In this document: positions 17,375-25,608 of the stretch, piece by piece | Position numbering within the stretch: position 1 is the first letter of the stretch | How the letters are laid out: every line of letters starts with the position of its first letter | NCBI GenBank assembly: GCA_964510205.1 | Contig: CAZEBW010000018.1 | Span: 1 to 52,777, forward strand | Origin: CAZEBW01 sp964510205 | Lineage (GTDB): Bacteria > Chloroflexota > Anaerolineae > VGOG01 | Reading direction: 5' to 3' | DNA: 52,777 nt | Notes under the pieces: generated by a model | Seen by the model: only the letters and a program-made list of their open reading frames with translations | What the model was told of the DNA's origin: nothing | Databases searched by the model: none | Position numbers and translations under genes: made by a program

Positions 17375-20300
17375 CTACAGACCCGTGTAGTAGAAGCCTG
17401 CCCAATAGAAGGGGTGAGCGAAGGCCCTTTCGTTAGGGTCCCTAAGGCTAAAGTGCCTGTATCCCTGATCCGCCAACTCCTTGGATAGTCCTTCGCCGCC
17501 AAACTCCGGTAGGCGTTGCTTGAAATAGTCTACGAACTCTGCGCTGGTTGCACTCCGCAACCATTTCTGGGCCGAATGCAGCGCCTCAGGTGGGTTTTGC
17601 TCTTCTTCCCGCCAGTACTGATAGAAGCGCGCTATCAATAGTGCGGTGCTGAAATCATTGACGGCCCACAGCGAGCTGATCACACCGGCGGCGCCGGCTT
17701 GCAGCAATCCGCTGGGTAAACCAACGATCTCATCGGGAAGCTTGGTGCCAGGAATGCCAGTCTCGCAAGCAGACAGGACGGCAAGTCGCGCTTCAGTTTG
17801 AAGTGAGAGGAGGTTGCGCAAGGTGAGACGTTCCCCACTGACCAGGAGCAGTCCGCCATCCAGTGGCTCCTGCCACCCAGCCCGTCCGTGAGTTGAGAAA
17901 TGCCAGACGGTGTGAGTCTCCAAAGCTTCCTGCACTGCCTCCACTGTAGCGTTTTCCCCTGCTAGGTGAGTGTACCGCTCTTCAGAGAAATACTTCAGCG
18001 CTGCCTGAACTTCCGCTTCAGAGAAGAGGAGGCTGGCACCGGGGGCATCCACCGCTAGCAGACTGTCAGTTTGAGAACGTTTTACTCGCTCGCGTGCCAC
18101 CGTCAGGGTGTGTGCATTAGGCGAATAGGTGAAGGCGATGTCCACATCCGCTGCCGCCGCATGGAGCGGCAGGAACGCCAGTAGTCCCATCGGAACTAGA
18201 ATCACACGGCTGTGATGTTCCTCCAAAGCGTCCGTCAGAGGAGAAGCTACGGCATCATGTAGCCAGTGAATGATGGTGTTCAGGGCGGCGAGCCAAACCT
18301 GGCGGGACTTGGTATCGTGAGGGGTGGCATGCCAGAGACTGTAGGCAGCGAAGTAGTTCTCGAGGCGGCCTCGTAAGGCCTCGTCTGTCAGGTCATCCAG
18401 CCAAACGGTCGCGACTTCGCGAATCTGGTCAGACGGACTGACTATAAGCGCTAGCCCGCCAGCACGTGACGCTAGTAGATAGACTAGAGAAGTGTCGGTG
18501 ACCGCTTCCTGTACTGACTCGAAGGAGGGCTTGTCGAAGAAGTCGGAGGCCAGCTTGTGCAGGAGACTGTAGTAGGCACGACGAGCCTCAGCGAGTTGGT
18601 GATCCACCACCGGTCGAAGCTCCCTGTCAACCTGCCGGTATGCATTCTCTGTGCTCTGAACTCGGCGTCTAGCCAAGTCCAAGACCTCTCGTTGCTCTGC
18701 ATCGACGATGGCATCCAATGTCTCCTCACCTCGCAAGGCTTCGGTCAGTGCTTTGGCCCGGCTGGCCTCCAATGCCTCTACAGCGCATTGCGGCTCCCCA
18801 GTCTTGACCAGAGAGTAGGCATAGTGGGCAGCCACCGCCCAGACTCGCCGCAGATGGTGCTTCCGACGGGTCTCGTGGAGTGACTCAAAGTATAGGGAAT
18901 TGACAACGGGCTCAACATCCTCGTAGATCTGACGCGCTTGGCCAAACTGGTGACGTTGCAGAAGGGAGCGAGCAAGCGGCAGCGCAGCAGCGAGCGTCTC
19001 GGTTGGGAACACTTCGGCGGTGAAGACCTCTAAGGCTTTCTTATATGCCTCAATCGCTGCGTCCAAATCGCCTGTCTCACGCAATGCTTTGAAGCGGCGG
19101 GTCAGTGCAGCGCCCAAATTGCTTTGAGTTCTGGCCCACTCTAAGGGATGCGAGTCTTTCGTGTAGACCTCTAGAGCGCCCTGATAGGCAGCAATAGCTT
19201 CTTGCAGATTCCTCGCTCGCTCTCCTTTGATGCGAGAGCTTAATGCAGTACCCAGGTTGCTTTGGGTTCTTGCCCAATCCATGGGGAAGCTGGAACGCTT
19301 CCATACCTTCAAGGCAGCCTCATAGGCAGCGATAGAGCGCTCCAGGTTCTTCTCTCGGTCTCCTCGAATACGGTCACCCCAGGCGGAGCCAAGGTTGTTT
19401 TGGATGGTTGCCCATCTCATCGGAAAGATAGTATGCGTTAGCAAGCTTAGAGCGGCACGATGGGCAGCGATCGCTTCCTCTAGATTCTTTTCCTTATCCC
19501 CTCGAATGCGATCGTGTAGTATGGTCCCTAGGTTGGTTTGGGTCATAGCGAAGTCCACGGGATAATCATGTCTAGTGAACACTTCAAGGGCGTCCTTATA
19601 GGCAGCGATGGCTTGCTCCTGGTTCTCCGCTGGATCACCGTAGATTCGCTCGGCATAAGCGTTACCTAGATTATTCCTCGTCATAGCCCACTTCACAGGC
19701 GATTTCGCTCGGGTCCTAAACTCTAGCGCTGCGTCAAAGACGTCGATGGCCTTTTCCAGGTTCTCCGGTCGGTCGCCACGGATGCGCTTTCGGTACGTGA
19801 TGCCCAAATCGCTCTGGGCAACAGCTTGCAACACTTGATCTTCAGTCTGTGTCGCAACTCTGATCGCAGCCTTGTAGGCGACTATGGCTCGCTCTAGGTT
19901 CTCCGCACGGTCACCTCTAATACGCTGGCGATAGGCCTCACCCAAGCTATTCTGGACGCCTGCCCATTGCAGGGGATACTTGTCTTTTTCACACGCCTCC
20001 AGTGCAGCCTTGAAAGCGGCGATGGCCTCTTCCAGATTATCTGGCCGATCGCTGCCAGCTGGTGCTCGAGTTAATGCATCACCCAGCGCCTGTGTGAGAC
20101 CCACCCAACGCTGGGGGGAGTGCCTCTTGTCCACTGCCTCTAGGGCCTGCTCGCACCGCCGAATGTAGCCAGAGTACTGTTGAGGATCCTGGACAGGGCG
20201 ATACATAGACATGATAGGCTCCCTTTGTCGAGACACTCGAAGCTGGTCGCCCAAACCTCGCGTCTGTCTGGAAGATTGCCATTTCCGGCCTATTCGGATG

Positions 20301-20503
20301 GTTGCCCTTATCATGTCCAGGGTAATCACCGCAGTGAATAGGCCAACGATCCAATAGTTGTCTATTGTGACCCATCCAAATTGCGTCCCTATGAGGAGCA
20401 GGGCCCACCACAGTACTCCCACTGGGACCTTGAAGTAATCACTTCGCAGGAATTGGATAAAGGAACTCCAGATTTGCTCTCCACTAGGCATGTCTCGCCT
20501 CAT
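17375..20503 (-). CDS. Membrane-anchored TPR-CHAT caspase-like protease
   Basis: About 1042 aa from ATG 20503, which has GGGAAG upstream; a GTG at 20560 would add 19 residues. Two hydrophobic helices near the N-terminus (VLWWALLLIGTQFGW and IVGLFTAVITLDMI) should anchor it in the membrane. Eight near-identical tetratricopeptide-type units of about 50 residues follow, each with a variant of RIRGDRxENLExAIAAYxAAL. The last 350 residues form a CHAT domain with the catalytic pair H872 (HFSTHG) and C913 (LSACETG). CHAT proteases are separase/caspase relatives that cleave partner proteins in defence and cell-death systems, with the TPRs sensing or docking. It follows brxL closely and is followed by a zinc adaptor-like gene and a membrane protein gene. 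The target protein is unknown. Confidence 0.85.
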   Translation of the reverse strand: MRRDMPSGEQIWSSFIQFLRSDYFKVPVGVLWWALLLIGTQFGWVTIDNYWIVGLFTAVITLDMIRATIRIGRKWQSSRQTRGLGDQLRVSRQREPIMSMYRPVQDPQQYSGYIRRCEQALEAVDKRHSPQRWVGLTQALGDALTRAPAGSDRPDNLEEAIAAFKAALEACEKDKYPLQWAGVQNSLGEAYRQRIRGDRAENLERAIVAYKAAIRVATQTEDQVLQAVAQSDLGITYRKRIRGDRPENLEKAIDVFDAALEFRTRAKSPVKWAMTRNNLGNAYAERIYGDPAENQEQAIAAYKDALEVFTRHDYPVDFAMTQTNLGTILHDRIRGDKEKNLEEAIAAHRAALSLLTHTIFPMRWATIQNNLGSAWGDRIRGDREKNLERSIAAYEAALKVWKRSSFPMDWARTQSNLGTALSSRIKGERARNLQEAIAAYQGALEVYTKDSHPLEWARTQSNLGAALTRRFKALRETGDLDAAIEAYKKALEVFTAEVFPTETLAAALPLARSLLQRHQFGQARQIYEDVEPVVNSLYFESLHETRRKHHLRRVWAVAAHYAYSLVKTGEPQCAVEALEASRAKALTEALRGEETLDAIVDAEQREVLDLARRRVQSTENAYRQVDRELRPVVDHQLAEARRAYYSLLHKLASDFFDKPSFESVQEAVTDTSLVYLLASRAGGLALIVSPSDQIREVATVWLDDLTDEALRGRLENYFAAYSLWHATPHDTKSRQVWLAALNTIIHWLHDAVASPLTDALEEHHSRVILVPMGLLAFLPLHAAAADVDIAFTYSPNAHTLTVARERVKRSQTDSLLAVDAPGASLLFSEAEVQAALKYFSEERYTHLAGENATVEAVQEALETHTVWHFSTHGRAGWQEPLDGGLLLVSGERLTLRNLLSLQTEARLAVLSACETGIPGTKLPDEIVGLPSGLLQAGAAGVISSLWAVNDFSTALLIARFYQYWREEEQNPPEALHSAQKWLRSATSAEFVDYFKQRLPEFGGEGLSKELADQGYRHFSLRDPNERAFAHPFYWAGFYYTGL
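19050..20170 (-). repeat. Tandem TPR-coding repeats (eight units of about 150 bp)
   Basis: The middle of the CHAT gene encodes eight successive copies of one roughly 50-residue unit. Each has a short loop such as RIRGDRAENLE or RIKGERARNLQ, then an AIAAYKAALE-like helix, then a WARTQSNLGTAL-like helix. The repeats are recognisable at DNA level as recurring cggtcacc / gctctaggttctc-type segments. Such arrays expand and contract by recombination, so copy number may vary between strains. Confidence 0.75.
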
Positions 20504-20567
20504 AGTTAGCTTCCCAGGTTCATCAACTGATGCAAACCACCGCCTCTGGTGGCAGTTCACTGAGGTA

Positions 20568-22589
20568 TCAGCTCATTCCCAGCGCCTTCAGCGCCGCGGC
20601 CAGCGGGTCCGAGTAAAAGATCGGGTCCACCCGCTCCAGCACGTCCGGCGGGACCTCCAGCATCTGGCGGCGGTTGCTCAGCGGGATCAATACTCGCTTG
20701 GCCCCGTTGTCCATGATCATCTGCAGCGGCTCGGTCAGCGTGTGCAGCGGCATGATGTTGCCCTGGATCGTCATCTCGCCCAGCACGACCAGACGCGGTT
20801 GCACCGGCTTGTCCTGTAGTAGGGAGTAGAGGGCAACGAAGAAGGCCACGCCGGCCTGCGAGCCGCCCTTGCTCTGCATCAAATCCACGATCTGGACGTG
20901 GAAGTCGTAACTGTCGATGTCGCGCTCGATACCCAGGTGGGTCTTGTTGGCTTTGATGTAATCGAAGGCCGTGATGATAGAATCCTTCATCGGTCGATCG
21001 GGGCTGCCGGTGACGCGTAGCTTGCCGCTCCCGCTCATGCGGTTGACCTCGACGCGGTGCATCACCACGGTATCGTCATCAGCCAGCACGGCGGTGTAGA
21101 CGCTACCTGGGGGCAGTGGGTCCTGGCTGATGAGCCTATGCCCGCCCTCCTCCGGCACGCCGACGAAGCGCTCCTGCATCGTCTCGGTGTCGAAATAGGA
21201 GAAGGAGGTGTGATAGTACTCGAAGGCCCCCATCTTCTTGAGTTGCTCCTTGACGCGCCGCCTTCCCTCCAGGGCCAACTCCAGGTATTCTTGGATTTCT
21301 TCCTTAGTGGGGTCGCCGGCCGGATGGAGCAGCTTGACCAAGCCGGATACGGTGCGACGCACGGCGCGGGCGTCGCGGGTGTTGAGGTGTCCCCCCAGGC
21401 TAAAGCATCGGTCAAACACGTCGGTGTAGTTGCGGCGACGCAGCTCGCGCATCGCCTCGGCCAGGTAATCGACCACGAAGCCGTAGTGGTCGGTGAAGAA
21501 TTGGGGCTGCAGCTTGGGCATCTCCCAGCCAGGCAGGTAGAAGTGCAGGCGGTCGATGAATGCCATGTCCTGCAGACCTTCCGGCAGCGGATGGAAGAGC
21601 GTGCTGGTGCGGGTCAGCATGTGCACAGGCTGATTGATGTTGCCCGCGAAGACCATTGAGGCTTCGGCCACGATCTCCTCGCGGCCGCGACTGAAGCTGC
21701 CGCTCTCCATGTAGTCCTTGAGAATCTGGATCGTTGTCTTGTCACGGAAGCTGATGCCGGCCACCTCGTCGAATGCAACAACGTCCCACATCCCCACTAA
21801 ACCGACCTTACGTCGGGCCAGGTTGTAGAAGAGAGTGGCCACCGTCGTCTTGCCGCCGGAGATCAGGATGGCGTAGGGAGAAAGGTCGCGATAGACATAG
21901 GACTTGCCGGTACCCCGCGGTCCCAGCTCGACCAAGTTGAAGTTGCGCTGCACCATCGGCACCAACCGCATGAGCATAAGCAGCTTGACGCGGTGCTTGA
22001 AGTGCGATGGTTCGAAGCCGATAGTGCGCACCATGAAGTCGAGCCACTCATCGGTCGTCAACTGGGCGCGCGAGTCGCAATAGTCATCAAGTCCGAAGGA
22101 GGCCAGTTGGATCGGTTGGAAGTCAGTGATGAAGAAGGGACGTACCTTGCCGCCGACTTCTTCCTCACCGCGAAACTGGATGGTCACCTGAGCCCAGACG
22201 CCGCCTTCCAACAGTCGCTCATAGCGGCGCACGAATGTATCAGGAATATGGACGTAGTCGTTGCCGAAATTCACTACTGCAGCCCAGTATTTGCGGCCCG
22301 ACAGGCGCACCTTCACCTTGTCGATGTAGGTCTGTTCACCCCGCTCCTTGACCCGCGACTGGGCCTTCATCCCCTCGTCGGGACGGATGATGCTGTCGGC
22401 CAGCGTGGAATTCACCAGGCGCATGCCAGCCTCAACGGCCGCGTCGTCGTCGGTGGCGCAGTACTTCCCCAGCAGGTATTCCAGCACGTAGACGGGTACG
22501 TTGGCACCGACCTTGACCTGGCGGACAAGGTTCTTGCGGACGACCTTGCCGGCGAAGACGTCAGTGACTTTGCGATCTAGCTCGGACAT
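20568..22589 (-). CDS. brxL: BrxL, BREX Lon-like AAA+ protein
   Basis: A 673-aa protein that fits BrxL from end to end. The N-terminal domain starts ELDRKVTDVFAGKVVRKN, an AAA+ core carries GPRGTGKS (Walker A, about residues 223-230), and a Lon-protease-like C-terminal domain contains GGSQAGVAF and GEMTIQGNIMPL. In Lon the catalytic lysine sits in a GLKEK motif; the matching stretch here is TLTEPLQ, so the Ser-Lys dyad appears incomplete, consistent with BrxL acting on DNA rather than as a protease. I chose ATG 22589 because GAGAGGAGAGG lies directly upstream; a GTG at 22604 is in frame. BrxL is the exclusion effector in type 1 and type 4 BREX. It overlaps neither neighbour and is followed at once by the CHAT gene. 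Confidence 0.92.
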   Translation of the reverse strand: MSELDRKVTDVFAGKVVRKNLVRQVKVGANVPVYVLEYLLGKYCATDDDAAVEAGMRLVNSTLADSIIRPDEGMKAQSRVKERGEQTYIDKVKVRLSGRKYWAAVVNFGNDYVHIPDTFVRRYERLLEGGVWAQVTIQFRGEEEVGGKVRPFFITDFQPIQLASFGLDDYCDSRAQLTTDEWLDFMVRTIGFEPSHFKHRVKLLMLMRLVPMVQRNFNLVELGPRGTGKSYVYRDLSPYAILISGGKTTVATLFYNLARRKVGLVGMWDVVAFDEVAGISFRDKTTIQILKDYMESGSFSRGREEIVAEASMVFAGNINQPVHMLTRTSTLFHPLPEGLQDMAFIDRLHFYLPGWEMPKLQPQFFTDHYGFVVDYLAEAMRELRRRNYTDVFDRCFSLGGHLNTRDARAVRRTVSGLVKLLHPAGDPTKEEIQEYLELALEGRRRVKEQLKKMGAFEYYHTSFSYFDTETMQERFVGVPEEGGHRLISQDPLPPGSVYTAVLADDDTVVMHRVEVNRMSGSGKLRVTGSPDRPMKDSIITAFDYIKANKTHLGIERDIDSYDFHVQIVDLMQSKGGSQAGVAFFVALYSLLQDKPVQPRLVVLGEMTIQGNIMPLHTLTEPLQMIMDNGAKRVLIPLSNRRQMLEVPPDVLERVDPIFYSDPLAAALKALGMS

Positions 22590-22600
22590 GTCCTCTCCTC

Positions 22601-25240
22601 TCACAGCGAAAGCTCCAACGCCACATCCTCAAGCCGTGCCAGGGTGACGCCCGTAGTCGCGTCCAGCAGGTAGATGCTGACCCGCTCCACCTGCGGCTCC
22701 TCTGTGATCATGAGCGTCACGGTATTCTCTGCTACGGCTCGCTCATCATCTTCTTTTTGTTCGAGCTGGACGTCGTTTGTGGCGTCGTGGAAGCCGTAGC
22801 CGGCAGACACTGGCGTCGAGATAGTCTGTCCCGCAGCCCGTATCTCGACGCGCACCAGCGGTGGCTCCAGCGGCAATAACTGAGATGTGTGCCCCTCAAT
22901 GGTCGCTGATACAAATCGGGTGGAGATGGTCCGGCTGCCCAGCGTGAGAGTCCAGTCGATCTTCGCCTCCGCAGAGGGAGCCGGAACAACTCCAGATTGT
23001 ACAGTCAGCACCGGGATGACGATTTCGGGCAGGGAAAGGCCGCCGTGGAAGTACTCAGTCGCACCGCCTCGAGCTTTGAAGCAAGAGAGGTTCCACGGTG
23101 TGGCCAGCGCCAGACTGCTAGTGATGCCGAAGGCAGAGAGCGGGCGACGTAGATAGCTTTCCGACTTGGCTCCCCCTTTGCCGACCCAGACGCGGCGCTT
23201 CAGCGCGACGGTCTTTCCGCCGGGGGTGTCGATGGATTGCCCGGCTGTTAGTTCTTCACCGAACAGATAGCCGTGGTCGGCCGTGATCACGACAGTACGG
23301 ACGCCTTGATTGAAGAGTGCTTTCAGGCCACGGCGTAGTTGATCGAAGACGTGATCCAACAGCCGCCGGGCTAGCGATGGATTGTTTTCACATAGGCCGT
23401 CTATGTCCTCGGTGGCCGTTACTAGGATCATGTGAGCAGCTTCAATATCCTCGCTCAATCGTCTGTCACGTAGAGGAGCGATGTCCTGTAGCCTGGTCAC
23501 CACTACGCTGCCTTGAACCGTCTTCAGAAAGTGGTCTACACGGTCTTGGCGCGTCCTGAGCGGATGATCCGGCTCACTGCCGAGCGCCGGGGTCAGTCCT
23601 TTCTTGTCCCCCTCTATGATGATGCCTCGTTCAGAGCCGGGCAGCAGCGCTGCCATTCCCACCTCGGTCACGGTGGGAGGGGTGGCCATCGCTGCGGTCA
23701 GGACCGTTTTCCATTCATCCACTCTGTCTTCCAGTGTCTTGACAAGCTCACGCGCCATCTCGAAGCGCAGCGCGTCGACCAAGAGGTAAGCCACGCGCCC
23801 TTCTCGTGACGCCGGGGCGACGGTTTCCCGATAAATGTCGGCCTGCGACATCACGCCGGGGAGCGCGAAATCGGCGTCGGCGTAGGCCTCGACAAATACG
23901 CGAGCCAAGTCATTGGCTGTGTCACTGTACTGGTGGCGAGCATGGGCCACCAGTTGGAGCAGCGCATCGTGCTGCGGTCCCAGGTCGAAGCGGGGGTAGT
24001 CGCGCTCCAGATGTCGCTGTGCCGTGTCCAGCGCACACCAAGGCTCACCGTCCTCGCCCGGATGTTCCTCGTCCGCATAAGCGTAGCGGGAGAGGAGCAC
24101 ATCGGCGGGCCAAGTCCTTCCCTTGAGCGCGCGCTTGATCCGATCCGCCTGGAGTAGCACCTTCCCTGCCTCAATGATCACGTCCCAGCGGGTCTTGACC
24201 GTGGGCTCCTGCAGCGACCAGAATCCGGCGCGGCGGCGCTGACCCTGCTCGACGAGCGTGCCGGTGGCTCGTTTGCGTAGCGCCTTTTCCATCGCTGTCT
24301 GGAGCATCCGTTCGCCGGCGAGGAAAGTCTCTGTGCTGAAGAGTGCCTCTAGAGGCAGCGTCATCCTGCTCAGGCCGATCTCGATCTCTATCCGCTCCGC
24401 CCATGCCTGGTATCTATCGGCCAGGTCGCGGCGGTTGCGCCACGTGCGCGCCAGGTCGACCGCAGCCTGGCGCGCCACTGAGTCCTTGGCGAGATCGAAG
24501 GTCTGGAGCGAGGCCGGCGTCTCCTCCCCCAGGGCCTCGATCAGGTCGGTCATCAGAATCTGACGGGCCAGTCGCGCCCGCAGACCGTCTGTCCCCTGAT
24601 CGACAGGCAAGTCCGCGCCCAATAGGTCTGAGAACAGCGCGGATAGGCTTTGGAGCGCCTGGCGGTTCTCAATCTCGTCGTCGAGCTCGGGCGATGTGAG
24701 GAAGCGGAGGGCCACCTCGGTGGGATTGCCGGTGTCGAAGATTATGCCGATGGCACCAGCCCCCTCCTGGCTTCCCTTCTCCGCGATGCGATCGAGCTCG
24801 GCTAGCGAGAGCTTCCCGGCTTCCACCTCGGCCACGATCTCCTCTCGCTTTGCGGCCGGGAAGATCGGTCGCAGGGTCTGGCGAGCGATCACGGCCAGCG
24901 CTGTGTTCTGCTTCGGGGGTTGCTGACCGGGAAGCATGACGATGCCCCCCTCCTCGAACTCGATCAGGGCGTGCTGCGCCTCGGCCCGGGCCAGGGGCAC
25001 GTAGATCAGCAGCCGGGGAGCGGTGACCGCGTTGGCCCACAGCTCCTCAACCTCGTGCCGTAGCCAGATGAAGCCGCGCTCTGGATCATAGCAGTGGACC
25101 GTCGCGCCGCTCACATCCTCGGATTGGAGATGATCCGCTACGTCGACGTACACCTTGTCGGGGTCATACCAGACCACGGTGCCGTGAGTCTTGATCTGTT
25201 GGCTCAGCGCATCGAGCAGCTTTTGTGTGACAATGGCCAT
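22601..25240 (-). CDS. pglZ: PglZ, BREX alkaline-phosphatase-superfamily protein
   Basis: An 879-aa protein with the PglZ core. YLLVDALRFEMARELV (D489) and, about 180 residues later, TADHGYLFGEEL carry the metal-binding aspartates and histidine of the alkaline phosphatase superfamily. The N-terminal segment VVWYDPDKVYVDVADHL resembles the start of type 1-like PglZ proteins. PglZ is required for BREX methylation and defence and associates with PglX and BrxB; a metal-dependent nuclease activity has been reported for family members. The ATG at 25240 is 4 bases past the stop of the 111-aa gene, and the stop at 22601 is just before the BrxL ribosome site. It is intact. Confidence 0.92.
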   Translation of the reverse strand: MAIVTQKLLDALSQQIKTHGTVVWYDPDKVYVDVADHLQSEDVSGATVHCYDPERGFIWLRHEVEELWANAVTAPRLLIYVPLARAEAQHALIEFEEGGIVMLPGQQPPKQNTALAVIARQTLRPIFPAAKREEIVAEVEAGKLSLAELDRIAEKGSQEGAGAIGIIFDTGNPTEVALRFLTSPELDDEIENRQALQSLSALFSDLLGADLPVDQGTDGLRARLARQILMTDLIEALGEETPASLQTFDLAKDSVARQAAVDLARTWRNRRDLADRYQAWAERIEIEIGLSRMTLPLEALFSTETFLAGERMLQTAMEKALRKRATGTLVEQGQRRRAGFWSLQEPTVKTRWDVIIEAGKVLLQADRIKRALKGRTWPADVLLSRYAYADEEHPGEDGEPWCALDTAQRHLERDYPRFDLGPQHDALLQLVAHARHQYSDTANDLARVFVEAYADADFALPGVMSQADIYRETVAPASREGRVAYLLVDALRFEMARELVKTLEDRVDEWKTVLTAAMATPPTVTEVGMAALLPGSERGIIIEGDKKGLTPALGSEPDHPLRTRQDRVDHFLKTVQGSVVVTRLQDIAPLRDRRLSEDIEAAHMILVTATEDIDGLCENNPSLARRLLDHVFDQLRRGLKALFNQGVRTVVITADHGYLFGEELTAGQSIDTPGGKTVALKRRVWVGKGGAKSESYLRRPLSAFGITSSLALATPWNLSCFKARGGATEYFHGGLSLPEIVIPVLTVQSGVVPAPSAEAKIDWTLTLGSRTISTRFVSATIEGHTSQLLPLEPPLVRVEIRAAGQTISTPVSAGYGFHDATNDVQLEQKEDDERAVAENTVTLMITEEPQVERVSIYLLDATTGVTLARLEDVALELSL

Positions 25241-25244
25241 GGGC

Positions 25245-25580
25245 TTACTCTACCTCTCGCATTTCCACTTTTCGTCGGATTTTCTTGACCAAGTCGCGGA
25301 TGTATGTCATCGCCTCATCGTCAGGGTGGTATCCGAAGTGCCGCCGCCGTCGCTGTTTGAAGAACAAATAAGTACGCAGCTCTGCCAGTGAGTTGGGTAG
25401 CTCCTGCCGCTCGGCATAGATCTTGGCCCATCGGTTGGCCATCTTGCCGCACCTGTCCGAAGAGTCCCAAGCCTCGTATTCGTTGAAGGTCAAAGCGAAG
25501 GAGCCAATTTGCCCCCGCCCGGCACCGGGCGCAGGGATATCGCTCTCTGTCAGGTCTGAGTTGGCGATTCCTTCAAACAT
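25245..25580 (-). CDS. Small protein between split pglX and pglZ, unknown function
   Basis: A 111-aa protein starting MFEGIANSDLTESD. Although the frame is open for 62 more codons upstream, ATG 25580 has a strong GGAGAGGGGGGAG ribosome site and the extension only overlaps pglX in another frame. The middle holds NEYEAWDSSDRCGKMANRW and the C-terminus is very basic and helical (FFKQRRRRHFGYHP...IRDLVKKIRRKVEMREVE), which would suit binding to nucleic acid or to an acidic partner protein. I do not recognise the family. The position between the split second pglX and pglZ, 4 and 28 bases from its neighbours, argues for a BREX accessory role. Confidence 0.6.
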   Translation of the reverse strand: MFEGIANSDLTESDIPAPGAGRGQIGSFALTFNEYEAWDSSDRCGKMANRWAKIYAERQELPNSLAELRTYLFFKQRRRRHFGYHPDDEAMTYIRDLVKKIRRKVEMREVE

Positions 25581-25608
25581 AGCTCCCCCCTCTCCTTGTG
25601 CTCTCAGC

